Shown here: positions 35,768 to 44,849 of the stretch, piece after piece
Position numbering within the stretch: position 1 is the stretch's first letter
Layout: each line of letters starts with the position of its first letter
Origin: Paraglaciecola sp. L3A3
Lineage (GTDB): Bacteria; Pseudomonadota; Gammaproteobacteria; Enterobacterales; Alteromonadaceae
Direction: 5' to 3'
Assembly (NCBI RefSeq): GCF_009796765.1
Contig: NZ_CP047023.1
Span: 1,037,501 to 1,101,500 of the forward strand
DNA: 64,000 nucleotides
Made by a program: the position numbers and the translations under genes
Notes under the pieces: generated by a model
The model's input: only the letters and a program-made list of their open reading frames with translations
Told to the model about the DNA's origin: nothing
The model's database searches: none

Positions 35768-38202
35768 CTCTTACCACCAGACTTGTTTTTAGTCTGCTCA
35801 ACCCGCGACTTTTTCTCTGTTAGCGCCGAGTTTTTACCATTACTGATTTCAATATTTTCCAAATCAGAATACTCAACTTTAGTTTGTGTTACCTCATTGA
35901 GTTCAGGGTGTTTTTCTTGCAAGTGGGAATAATACTCTGCAGCTTGCTGCAATTTAACGCGTAATTCACCAACCAAGTCAACTAGTTGCTGCTCATTATC
36001 ATGCTTGATATGGTATTTTTCACGTAAATCATCGAGATCAATTTGCGCTTTTGTTTGTAACTTCATTGCTAAATCAAAGGTATGTTGCCGATCAACCATT
36101 CGCTTTTCAAGCTCAAAGCTTTCTACTTTTAAGTTTTCTGCAAGTACCTTGTATTTGTCCAACTGTAAAACACTTTGATTAAGCTGCCCTTTTGTCGCAG
36201 CTAGCTCGTTATTTAATTCATTTATTTGTGTGTTAAAACTCTGAATTTGTTCACTTATACTTTGTTGTTGCTTCTCTAACATCTCTGTGGAACTGTGTTT
36301 TTCTTGCTTTAACGAAACAACTAAGGCTTCTAAATTTTGGATGTTTTCCTGTAACGACGCCAATTTTTTTCTTTCTTGATTAACGTCATTCTCTAGTGCT
36401 GTCTTTTCATTGTTAACGCTTCCAAGCGTCTCTTGCAATTGAACAACACTCTGATCTCGTTCTTTAAGTTGTTGTTGCGCCGTAACCTGGCTTTCTTCGA
36501 GCTTTTTATTTTGTTGCTGTTTTGAAACTAACTGATTTTTTATTGATTCAAGCTGTTGAGTAACTTCGCTTAATTCAGTTTGTGCTTTCGCAAGCGCTTG
36601 CTGTTTTTGATTGGCGCTTTGTTCTTGTTCATTATGCTTTTGTTGTAAAAACTCATTGTTTTCATGGAGCTTTTTATTATTTTGTTGTTTTTCTGCTAAT
36701 TGATTTTTTATTGATTCAAGCTGTTGAGTAACTTCGCTTAATTCAGTTTGTGCTTTCGCAAGCGCTTGCTGTTTTTGATTGGCACTTTGTTCTTGTTCTT
36801 TCAGCCTTTGTTGTAAAGACACATTGTTTTCTTGAAGCTCTTGATTATTCTGTTGCTTTTCTTCTAACTGATTTTTTAATGACTCAAGCTGTTGAGTAAC
36901 TTCGCTTAAATCAGTTTGTGCTTTCGCAAGCGCTTGCTGTTTTTGATTGGCGCTTTGTTCTTGTTCATTATGCTTTTGTTGTAAAAACTCATTGTTTTCA
37001 TGGAGCTTTTTATTATTTTGTTGTTTTTCTGCTAATTGATTTTTTATTGATTCAAGCTGTTGAGTAACTTCGCTTAATTCAGTTTGTGCTTTCGCAAGCG
37101 CCTGTTGTTTTTGATTGGCGTTTTGTTCTTGTTCACTATGCTTTTGTTGTAAAAACTCATTGTTTTCATGGAGCTTTTTATTATTTTGTTGTTTTTCTGC
37201 TAATTGATTTTTTATTGATTCAAGCTGTTGAGTAACTTCGCTTAATTCAGTTTGTGCTTTCGTCAACGCCTGTTGTTTTTGATTGGCGTTTTGTTCTTGT
37301 TCACTATGCTTTTGCTGTAAAAACTCATTGTCTTCATGGAGCTTTTTATTATTTTGTTGTTTTTCTGCTAACTGATTTTTTAATAATTCAAACTGTTGAG
37401 TAACTTCGCTTAATTCAGTTTGCGCTTTCGTCAACGCCTGTTGTTTTTGATTCGCACTTTGTTCCTGCTCATTATGCTTTTGCTGTAAAGCAACATGTGT
37501 TTCTTGGGTAGACTGTAACTGAGAGGTTAACTCGGAGATTAATTGTTGTTGCTGCTGTTTCTCAGACGTTTGATGCCAATTGGCGCTTCGTACCGTTAGT
37601 AAATTAATATAAGGAGGGAGTGACTCTGGCACATTTACCCATGGGATTTTTTGCTCTGAGTAATGTTGATAAATGTCATTAGCCTGCTCCTCGTTATTAT
37701 AAAGCCCTTGGCTCGCTGTTCGAACAATTAAACAGTTAAATATTTTATTCTCTAATTGTTTTAATAGCGGAAACTCCAACCCGTTAACATTCAATACTAA
37801 TAAATTGGCTTTTTCTGGATCTATGTTTAATTCTGAAATGAATGAAGGGAAACAAATTGACGATACTTTAGTGCTACTAAATGTGACCCCTGGTCTAATT
37901 TTTTTGATTTGTTTAGGTTCACATACTGAACTAAATTCACTTATTGAGGCTTTGTAAAAAGTGACTTCTTTTTGCTCATGAGGTATTAGAGCTTTATTTT
38001 GCAAGTCTACATTTTTTAAGCCTAGGTTAGTAACAAGTTTCTCTAATTTTAAATAGGCGCTTGGATCTGGCTCTACTATTATTATTCGCCTAGCATTTAA
38101 CTTTTTCAGCCATGAACCACTACTGACTTGTCCCCCGTTAGCAACGACAATCGTGTCAAAGTCATAGGTTAGGCCTGTTGTTAATGTTAATGTCTCACTC
38201 AT
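35764..38202 (-). CDS. FkbM/methyltransferase-like head fused to a tandem-repeat coiled coil (candidate polysaccharide ruler)
   Basis: An 812-residue protein without signal peptide. Residues 1-~210 follow the FkbM methyltransferase layout (DTIVVANGGQVSSGSWL, RIIIVEPDPSAYLKLEKL, NLLVLNVNGLEFPLLKQL), but the usual D-x-GAN and K-x-DVEG residues are altered, so catalysis is doubtful. Residues 239-574 are six 56-residue repeats, each exactly eight heptads, and the coiled coil continues in non-repeated form to about residue 760. The tail is basic. It overlaps a sulfotransferase gene and lies in a capsule locus. By analogy to WbdD, whose coiled coil sets O-antigen length, it may measure chain length; this is inference. 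Confidence 0.6.
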   Translation of the reverse strand: MSETLTLTTGLTYDFDTIVVANGGQVSSGSWLKKLNARRIIIVEPDPSAYLKLEKLVTNLGLKNVDLQNKALIPHEQKEVTFYKASISEFSSVCEPKQIKKIRPGVTFSSTKVSSICFPSFISELNIDPEKANLLVLNVNGLEFPLLKQLENKIFNCLIVRTASQGLYNNEEQANDIYQHYSEQKIPWVNVPESLPPYINLLTVRSANWHQTSEKQQQQQLISELTSQLQSTQETHVALQQKHNEQEQSANQKQQALTKAQTELSEVTQQFELLKNQLAEKQQNNKKLHEDNEFLQQKHSEQEQNANQKQQALTKAQTELSEVTQQLESIKNQLAEKQQNNKKLHENNEFLQQKHSEQEQNANQKQQALAKAQTELSEVTQQLESIKNQLAEKQQNNKKLHENNEFLQQKHNEQEQSANQKQQALAKAQTDLSEVTQQLESLKNQLEEKQQNNQELQENNVSLQQRLKEQEQSANQKQQALAKAQTELSEVTQQLESIKNQLAEKQQNNKKLHENNEFLQQKHNEQEQSANQKQQALAKAQTELSEVTQQLESIKNQLVSKQQQNKKLEESQVTAQQQLKERDQSVVQLQETLGSVNNEKTALENDVNQERKKLASLQENIQNLEALVVSLKQEKHSSTEMLEKQQQSISEQIQSFNTQINELNNELAATKGQLNQSVLQLDKYKVLAENLKVESFELEKRMVDRQHTFDLAMKLQTKAQIDLDDLREKYHIKHDNEQQLVDLVGELRVKLQQAAEYYSHLQEKHPELNEVTQTKVEYSDLENIEISNGKNSALTEKKSRVEQTKNKSGGKR
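36481..37488 (-). repeat. Six tandem 168-bp repeats encoding 56-aa coiled-coil units
   Basis: Six consecutive in-frame copies of a 168-base unit. The unit begins LQQKH, contains ANQKQQAL and ELSEVTQQLESIKNQL and ends KKLHENNEF. Copies 2, 3, 5 and 6 are nearly identical in protein and DNA; copies 1 and 4 differ more. Because 56 = 8 x 7, gain or loss of a unit keeps both the reading frame and the heptad phase. Recent copy-number change is likely. Confidence 0.9.
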
Positions 38203-38227
38203 ATTTATCTCCTGCTAACAACGCGAG

Positions 38228-40423
38228 TTATTTAGTATTAAATGATTGAGTCATTGCAGTAAGTAACTGGTACCAATGTTCAATAGGCTGATTTAACTTG
38301 ATATCGTTCAGTTTTAAGTTATGAATATTGGCCGCAATAAGGGGTAATAAAGTAGCTATGAAGTCACGGTTATTGGCAGATAGTGTTGACCACTCTGCTA
38401 AGTGGACGTTAGTTGGGGTAGGGGTAATATCTAACATTAACTTGGGTCCCCACTTATCATTTTGTTTGGGAGACCAATCAGGCAATGGTGCTTTCTTATT
38501 CTTTAATTCTCTGAATTCAAGGCTTCCCAACTTTGTGAAGTTTGTTGGATGAATTTTCTTGGCACCCACTTTAAACTCATAAATAGGGTAATGCGTTGAG
38601 CCTATTTTTAAATCTTTAATACGAATAGATAAATGTTCGTTATTTTGAGCCACCATATTTTGTAATAAAGTGACTTGGCCAAGTGAAGAAACAAGTACTT
38701 TTGCTGGTTTTGGTGCTGTTTCTTTTGCGCTTAGATCTCCAGGTGTTTGTAAGTCTTTTATTAGTTTTTGGATTTTACTAACCCAAGCATTAATGTCGAT
38801 GTTTTTGCCTGGTCCAGAGCGAGTTATTTGTTGTGTCGTTAATTTAAGTACAATTTCGTTAAGTATTGATTTCAACAAAGCTTGGTCGCTATCGGGTAAT
38901 TGTTTGTATGTATTTAGACCCGCTGCAGTATAAGGTGTAATAAGTGTGTAATCACTTACTTTGTTGTTACCAGATTTAATGAAAGTAGAAAGTGGGTACA
39001 CTCGATTTTTATCGGCAGCTTGAAACTCAATATCAAGGATGTTTTTTCTGTCATTTAATATTAAGTTAAAGTTTGCCCAGCTCTTATCGAAATTTGTTAT
39101 TTGTTCTAGTTTAAATACCGCGCGATAAAATGGTGCTTTATCAAATCCACCTGTGACAGTGCATTTTTGCGCAGTGAGTAGTTGCGGATATCGGGCCTGA
39201 ACCTCTTTTTTAAAATTGAGCAACTCATTATTTTTTTCGGGTTCGGAAGTTTTAGATACTTTATTGTACTCTAGAAAATAGTGTTCAATTTCTTCCTGAA
39301 GTTGGGCTATTTGTAATAACAACAATTCTTTCTCAGATTTTATTTGTTCATTCGCCATCTGGTTTTCTTGGTCCTTTTTCTGGTGTTGTTTTTGTTCAGT
39401 TATTAACTTGTCGTTTGTTTCTTCAAGTAGCAATTGTAAGCTTTTTTTTGCTGTAAATGTGCTTTCCAACTCTTCTTTCAATTGATTGATTTGTAGGGTA
39501 AATATCTCGTTTTCATTGTTTTTTTGTTCGAGGAATTGTACTTTTTGATCTAATTTAGCTTTCGTTTCTTTTACTCTAATTTGCTCTGTTATTAATTGAT
39601 TATTTGTGTCTTCAAACTGTTGTTGTAAGCTTTTTTTAACTTTGACTGTACTTTCTAATTGATTTTGTAGTGAATTATTTAACTCAGTTATTTTATCTAA
39701 TTCATGGGTTTTATCGGTTAGGTTTTTTGTGAGCTGTTGTTGAGCGTTTTGTATTTCTTGTTGAAGTTTAGTTAACTCAATTATTTTTGAGTTTTTTTGT
39801 GCCATAGCCTCACTTGTTTGTTTTGTGGTTTCTGCGTGTTCTTTTTGTTGTTTGTCTAAAGATATTTTTAATGTGGCAGCAGAGCTTAGTTTTGTCCCTA
39901 GATCTGCAACAATTTGTGTGACGGGACGCAAGTTATCATGCTTATCAACGACAAAAGAGCTCCAATCTTCATGCTCTTGAGCGAGTTGAGGATCAGACAA
40001 AAGGATGCATTGTATCGATTCTTTCACACACTCACTTTGCGAAATTGCCATACCTTTTGCTTTAAATGTATCGGGATATAGAAGTAACAATTGACGGCAT
40101 GCTTTAAAATACTGCTGCCATTCTTGAATTAGTGTTGTTATTTGCTCACTACTTGTGGGTTTATTGCCAAACTGTAGAGTTAAATAATCTGTCAAAGATG
40201 GAAGGATGAGTATAACCGAATTAGCGGTTCCATCACTCGGCTCTAATACTAAAATTTCAACATTCCCGTCAGGATGGTTAAGTAAAACATTGATATCAAC
40301 TTTATCATCGTCATCACTGGACTGTGCATTTAACGAGAGCATACCGGGCTTGCCATCAGCATTTTTATTAATGAACGCGTTTAATATCACGGCATCAGGG
40401 CTGACGATTAGCTTGTTTTCCAT
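38228..40423 (-). CDS. Uncharacterized coiled-coil protein of the capsule locus
   Basis: A 731-residue protein with no signal peptide or membrane helix. Residues 1-~180 form a domain with an acidic loop (SSDDDDKVDINV) and NVEILVLEPSDG. Residues ~185-395 are a long coiled coil with two related segments (KKSLQQQFEDTNNQLITEQ and KKSLQLLLEETNDKLITEQ). Residues ~410-731 form a second globular domain of unknown family with two similar halves, each containing a phrase like 'Y-P-x-S/Y-x-F-x-K/V-x-G-x-x-K'. It ends 25 bases before the ruler-like gene and is the first gene of the minus-strand block. Function unknown. Confidence 0.6.
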   Translation of the reverse strand: MENKLIVSPDAVILNAFINKNADGKPGMLSLNAQSSDDDDKVDINVLLNHPDGNVEILVLEPSDGTANSVILILPSLTDYLTLQFGNKPTSSEQITTLIQEWQQYFKACRQLLLLYPDTFKAKGMAISQSECVKESIQCILLSDPQLAQEHEDWSSFVVDKHDNLRPVTQIVADLGTKLSSAATLKISLDKQQKEHAETTKQTSEAMAQKNSKIIELTKLQQEIQNAQQQLTKNLTDKTHELDKITELNNSLQNQLESTVKVKKSLQQQFEDTNNQLITEQIRVKETKAKLDQKVQFLEQKNNENEIFTLQINQLKEELESTFTAKKSLQLLLEETNDKLITEQKQHQKKDQENQMANEQIKSEKELLLLQIAQLQEEIEHYFLEYNKVSKTSEPEKNNELLNFKKEVQARYPQLLTAQKCTVTGGFDKAPFYRAVFKLEQITNFDKSWANFNLILNDRKNILDIEFQAADKNRVYPLSTFIKSGNNKVSDYTLITPYTAAGLNTYKQLPDSDQALLKSILNEIVLKLTTQQITRSGPGKNIDINAWVSKIQKLIKDLQTPGDLSAKETAPKPAKVLVSSLGQVTLLQNMVAQNNEHLSIRIKDLKIGSTHYPIYEFKVGAKKIHPTNFTKLGSLEFRELKNKKAPLPDWSPKQNDKWGPKLMLDITPTPTNVHLAEWSTLSANNRDFIATLLPLIAANIHNLKLNDIKLNQPIEHWYQLLTAMTQSFNTK

Positions 40424-40842
40424 GTAGGTTTTTCTCCAATCAATATGTGATTTCTGATAAAAGGTTAAAAGAAGCGAGTAATTCTTTTATAAAGTGAGTA
40501 AAGATTAAAAAAACGACAATTTTTATTTACACTACTTAATACCTTACTATAAATAATATTAACTATACCTGTTTGCAACGTTCCTTGCTATTTTCGATTT
40601 AGCTATTTTAGCGATATTTTTCAAAGATTTACTTATTTAAAAGCATAAATATCTTTTATTTCCGAAGTGAATAGGTGTTTGTTATGATTGAATTATATAT
40701 CTAAAATAGTGTGTTGACTTTGGTTTAATACGTTTTAGCCGCTGTGAGGTCACTTAACTAGTCTATCTATTTTATTGTAAAGTCTTATTATACTTATAAG
40801 GCTAGGCTGTTGCTTTATTTAAACTAAATCGAAAGGTAAATT
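40424..40842. promoter_or_regulatory. Divergent AT-rich spacer at the head of the capsule biosynthesis block
   Basis: 419 AT-rich bases with no coding stretch. It separates the minus-strand capsule block from a plus-strand small gene and must contain the main promoter of the block. No ops/JUMPstart element or convincing operator was seen. Confidence 0.3.
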
Positions 40843-41310
40843 ATGTTGTCTAAAAATAAAGGTTATGTTGTTGCCGTTTTGTTCGCGCTGGTATTATTAA
40901 TTATTTGGCTACTAACGCCTAACCCAATTGAAGCGCCACTTAATAATCAGCCATTATCTATAACGCCTGTATTAGATACTTTACCTGAAGCGGAGCGTTC
41001 GAATTCACATCCAATTGAATTTGATAAACCATCTTACGAAGCTGTATCACAGCAAGTCGATAAGCCAAATAATAAAAAAGTACAGAATGTTATTTCAACT
41101 GAAGATCTCGCCCTGATAGCCGAGATTGATAAAGATATGCAATTGACTCTTCCTCCAGCAGGTGATCTTTCATATATGTCTCCTGAAAGCGAAACCCTTC
41201 AGCCAACTAACCCTGAGTTTCCTGTAAAAGAGCCAGAAAATAGCGAGGCTACGCTAGGACAAGAAGCTAATGAAAATCAACAGTTGGGTTCTCCATTTGA
41301 AGGGGAATAA
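40843..41310 (+). CDS. Small single-pass membrane-anchored protein, unknown
   Basis: A 155-residue protein with a short basic N-terminus, one hydrophobic helix (YVVAVLFALVLLIIWLL, residues 8-24), and a proline- and glutamate-rich, probably disordered periplasmic tail. No cysteine lipobox. A ribosome-binding site GAAAGGT precedes the ATG. I recognise no family; the layout is reminiscent of small anchor proteins near surface-polysaccharide genes. Confidence 0.55.
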   Translation: MLSKNKGYVVAVLFALVLLIIWLLTPNPIEAPLNNQPLSITPVLDTLPEAERSNSHPIEFDKPSYEAVSQQVDKPNNKKVQNVISTEDLALIAEIDKDMQLTLPPAGDLSYMSPESETLQPTNPEFPVKEPENSEATLGQEANENQQLGSPFEGE

Positions 41311-41424
41311 CACTTAAATAAATAATAATATATGGCTAGATTTAATCTGAAATAAAGCTCACGTTTTACAGGCTATGTATGAGACATCAGGACATGTTCA
41401 TTAAATCTACAGCACGTTGTAAAT

Positions 41425-41656
41425 AACCTGAATACTGGATAAGCCGAACCTCTCGATAACGCTCTTTTTGTGCCTAGCAGCGTTGGATTGTCTAGCAATA
41501 ACACGTTATTACGTACGACAATCCGCCTTGCTATACACGAAAAATTTCGTCACCGAGTGAGCATTCAGGTGAGGTGATTTGGACGAACATTATTATGTTA
41601 TTGAATTATATCGTTAAATTTATCTTGGGCGATACTTCTTATCCAGAACTCAGGTT
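41425..41656. mobile_element. MITE-like element, 232 bp, with terminal inverted repeats and 4-bp target duplication
   Basis: The left end AACCTGAATACTGGATAAG (41425-41443) and the right end CTTATCCAGAACTCAGGTT (41638-41656) are inverted repeats matching at 17 of 19 positions. The element is flanked on both sides by AAAT (41421-41424 and 41657-41660), consistent with a target-site duplication. No transposase is encoded. An internal palindrome with arms GGATTGTC/GACAATCC spans 41485-41524. The rest of the 41311-41758 spacer holds no gene. Confidence 0.7.
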
Positions 41657-41758
41657 AAATAGTGAGTTTGCTTAGTAGGCTAAGTTACTAGACAGACAAA
41701 AATATTACCTTCAGCTGAATTTAGCCAAATAGTCGATATTTGTTAACTTATATTCAGG

Positions 41759-42970
41759 TTAATTAGTATTTTCACAGCTTGTATTTCGATAGTAGTGCTG
41801 AACTATAGCCCATGCGGATTGTGTAATTGGTTGGTTTTGTTTAAATCCTGCAAATAATCCAAATGGTGTTCTTGGTCCATCCTTACTTGGATCTGCTAGG
41901 TAACGATCATTACCCACCACCCATAAAAATCCCGGTATTGAATTCTGTAAGCTGTTTTTATTAGTGCACAGCGTGCTTAAAAAGTAACTTTGGTAATACT
42001 CTTTTTGGTTTTGATATGACTCAATTAACTGACTTTGTTCAGTTTCAAGTTTAAAACCAAACTCATCTATCCACAGTGGTTTATTTATGCCAGATTCGCG
42101 ATATATTTGTAGTGCATTGCTAATAACCTGCTGATGATAAGAGTTAGTATTTTTGACCTCTCCCTTTGGTAAATGTACATAAAGATTAAGTGTGACTACA
42201 GAGGCCGTAGGGATATTCTGTTTTACCCAGTCTAAATAGCTTTTTAAATCCTCAGAATTACGATAGGTAACAGTATCAAATGAATAATTTAAATGTTTTA
42301 GAGCTGGATCTGGATGATTATCGAAAAAATGAAAAATGCGTTTAATCCATTTAGCATGATAAGTCACACGGCTTGGTTGAACATCGCCGCCTAGCATGAC
42401 CATGTTGATATTAGTCTTATTTATTTGGCTCAATATACTGTCAAAAAATTCTATATCATGCTCCGCATCAGCAAAGTTTTTTGATCCTCCGAGCACTATC
42501 TCTATATTAAAGTTAAATTCTGGGCGGGTAAGAAAAGCTAAAAAGTGGTTAATGGCCTCTATATGTGTTTTTGACATTTTCGGATATATCTGTTGTAAAT
42601 CAAAATCACAACGATTTTTGTAGATCTCATAAAATCCTTTACCAATTAACAAACGAACCCAATTCACTCCAGATTGTTTTAGTTCATTCAAAGTATTAAT
42701 AAATCTTTTTTCAACGCCAATTGTTGTGCCTTTGCAAGCGTTTTCACCGTGATAAAGTTTCTCAATAAGTTGTGGCAGATCTTCTTGGTCTCGGCCATTT
42801 AAATAGAATAAACTCACTCCTTTTACTGGTTCAGACAAAAAATTTGATGACGCACTTATATTTAAACTCTTTTGAGGAGCAGTTTTGAATTTATCTAACG
42901 TCTCAAAAGCCTTTGATTCTATAGTTACTGTAAAACTAATTATCAGCACAATGATGTAAAGTTTGATCAT
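41759..42970 (-). CDS. Secreted glycoside-hydrolase-like TIM-barrel protein
   Basis: A 403-residue protein with a signal peptide (about 20 hydrophobic residues after MIKL, cleavage near ESKAFE). The body reads like a clan-A type (beta/alpha)8 glycosidase: SGVNWVRLLIG, FNIEIVLGGSKNF, INMVMLGGDVQP, VVTLNLYVHLP and KPLWIDEFGFKLE near the end, where a Glu at the end of strand 7 would be the nucleophile. A second acid/base residue is not obvious, so activity is not assured. Lying next to the capsule block, it could trim the polysaccharide. Confidence 0.55.
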   Translation of the reverse strand: MIKLYIIVLIISFTVTIESKAFETLDKFKTAPQKSLNISASSNFLSEPVKGVSLFYLNGRDQEDLPQLIEKLYHGENACKGTTIGVEKRFINTLNELKQSGVNWVRLLIGKGFYEIYKNRCDFDLQQIYPKMSKTHIEAINHFLAFLTRPEFNFNIEIVLGGSKNFADAEHDIEFFDSILSQINKTNINMVMLGGDVQPSRVTYHAKWIKRIFHFFDNHPDPALKHLNYSFDTVTYRNSEDLKSYLDWVKQNIPTASVVTLNLYVHLPKGEVKNTNSYHQQVISNALQIYRESGINKPLWIDEFGFKLETEQSQLIESYQNQKEYYQSYFLSTLCTNKNSLQNSIPGFLWVVGNDRYLADPSKDGPRTPFGLFAGFKQNQPITQSAWAIVQHYYRNTSCENTN

Positions 42971-43232
42971 ATAATTTACCTTGAATGGTAAGGAGGCACT
43001 AATTAATGTTAACTCTAAAGCGGCAAGAACAACTAGATTTATCGGAAACTACCAAAGTAGGTTGTTCTTCAATGAAAATAAAATCAAGGGATATCTTCAA
43101 AACCAATTAATTTTTACTGATTGTCAAGAAAATAACACTAAGTGGTTGAGTCTGTTTTAAAATTTGCTGGCTAGCGGCCGATTTTTTATATTTTAGCTTC
43201 TTGCTCAAAAAAAACTCAAGGTCAGGTAATTA

Positions 43233-43503
43233 TTATAGATCGGGAGGGTTCCTTTTTGCATCTGATTTAATGCGTTTTTGGGTTTGTGCAAATTGTTCAA
43301 AGTAATAGTGGCTTAATGCAAGGCGCAGCATTGCAGAAGATTCTAGATTGTCTAAAAATTTTGTTAATTGATTAACCTTTTGTTTTAAAGGTCGCTATCA
43401 ACGTTTATGTTTTCTTCATTTAATAGCCGTAAACAGGCTAATGACTTCATCGTTTGGCGTTAAATTACCTCTTAGTGTATCCCATTGAATAATTTTAATT
43501 GCT
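43233..43503 (-). pseudogene. Frameshifted 3' tail of the HTH-transmembrane gene
   Basis: Directly after the stop of the 319-aa gene, protein-like sequence continues in other frames: first IKIIQWDTLRGNLTPNDE, then CLRLLNEENINVDSDL, then KQKVNQLTKFLDNLESSAM followed by LRLALSHYYFEQFAQTQKR, ending at 43233. Joined together they read as a continuous helical, TPR-like domain. This implies at least two or three indels in what was the C-terminal part of the same protein. Sequencing error is an alternative but would need several errors within 270 bases. Confidence 0.6.
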
Positions 43504-44454
43504 TTGTGATTGGTCTAACAAATTTCGACCTTTCATATAATCCAACATCGACAATTGGTTTGTTGTTTCGCTAAATTTTGAGGAATAATTAGGTAGGACA
43601 CCAGTTTCAAATTCAATAGTAGAAACCAGATCTTCAATGAATAATAATTCATCTAGCTCGATATAAGAACGTCTGACGGATATTGCCCAAACATTGTGCA
43701 CATCGTTATCTGAATATAAAAATGCTGTGGTGCTAACAAAACCACCAAATTCAGTCGTTTCTAATTTTAGAAAAAAATCAGCTTGTAATTCATTAAGGAT
43801 ATCCCTGGGTAACAACTCTGAATCGAGTGTTTTGCTAAATTGAGAGTAGTCAGAAAATGTATAATTGTTTTGCAATGTTTTTTTTAACGTTGGAATGCTT
43901 AATAATTCTCTACTTTTCTCATCAGCATCAATGACCAATGAGAACATTCCCAATGTAGGTTTTTTGTTGGCGAACTTACCAGAGATACTTTTAACAATTT
44001 GCATGTTTGAGCTTGTGTTTAATACATTGACAGTAATTATGGTTGTAATTACCCCGATTAAAACTACTAGAATCAGCAGTAATAGAGAACGAAAATTCAA
44101 CGCTGGTTGTGTTGCAGGGATACTTTCAATTGGTGCAGTTTTTTCAATTTTTGATTCGTTTTCTGTAATTGTATATTCTCGTTTTTGTTCTTCCGCTGAT
44201 TTGTATAGTGTATACGCTTCAACTTCTAATATATTGGCTACACGTTGAATAGAGGAAGGAGCAACAAGAAGCTCTCTAAATACTTTGCTGACAACGTCTT
44301 TAGGAATTGAATCAAGGTTTTCTTTATCGGCAATTGCTTCAGCTAGGGATGCTTGGGTTTTGTAACCAGCTCTAGCCATTGCTTCTTCTAGCTTAACTCG
44401 AGAAGCGCGTATCCCTCGCTTTCGTTTACGCGGTGAATTCTCACTCACAGCCAT
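43495..44454 (-). CDS. HTH-transmembrane regulator-like protein, probably truncated
   Basis: A 319-residue protein. The N-terminal ~90 residues are basic and helix-turn-helix-like (SRVKLEEAMARAGYKTQASLAEAI, VSKVFRELLVAPSSIQRVANIL). A single membrane helix follows at about 124-146 (SLLLLILVVLIGVITTIITV), then a periplasmic domain including NELQADFFLKLETTEFGGF, similar to the TolB-N-like region of CadC-type membrane regulators. It ends abruptly after DYMKGRNLLDQ, where TPR units would be expected, and the missing tail is found frameshifted downstream. AAGGAA precedes the ATG. Confidence 0.65.
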   Translation of the reverse strand: MAVSENSPRKRKRGIRASRVKLEEAMARAGYKTQASLAEAIADKENLDSIPKDVVSKVFRELLVAPSSIQRVANILEVEAYTLYKSAEEQKREYTITENESKIEKTAPIESIPATQPALNFRSLLLLILVVLIGVITTIITVNVLNTSSNMQIVKSISGKFANKKPTLGMFSLVIDADEKSRELLSIPTLKKTLQNNYTFSDYSQFSKTLDSELLPRDILNELQADFFLKLETTEFGGFVSTTAFLYSDNDVHNVWAISVRRSYIELDELLFIEDLVSTIEFETGVLPNYSSKFSETTNQLSMLDYMKGRNLLDQSQSN

Positions 44455-44849
44455 AGTGGGTTCCTTTTTGCTTGTCGATATAGACAGGGTAGATAAATAA
44501 CCATATTATCCATCGTGCTTTTACTCTGTAAAAAATATACAACATTCAAATGTTTATTACTATTACAGAGTATCTTTTAAAGCCGTTTAAGTGGCGTTTT
44601 TTTTACACTGAAACGACTTTAATAACCGATAAATTTAGTTACTTAAGTTTTGGCGTACGAGCAAATTATTTACGATTACCCCCTTAATTACGCTTAAATG
44701 CCGTTAACTGCATATAGCTGTCGATTGAATCTGTACGAACATTATGCAACTCTTTGATATCAAAAATATATAACGCCAAATGAGATCTAGAAAAATGGAA
44801 GCTTACAAATTCTTTAACTCTCTAAACAAAAGTTGGTGTTTTATATGGT

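Noticed and set aside
36481..37488. Possible CRISPR array because of regular direct repeats
   Set aside because: Units are contiguous 168-bp coding repeats with no spacers and keep the reading frame.
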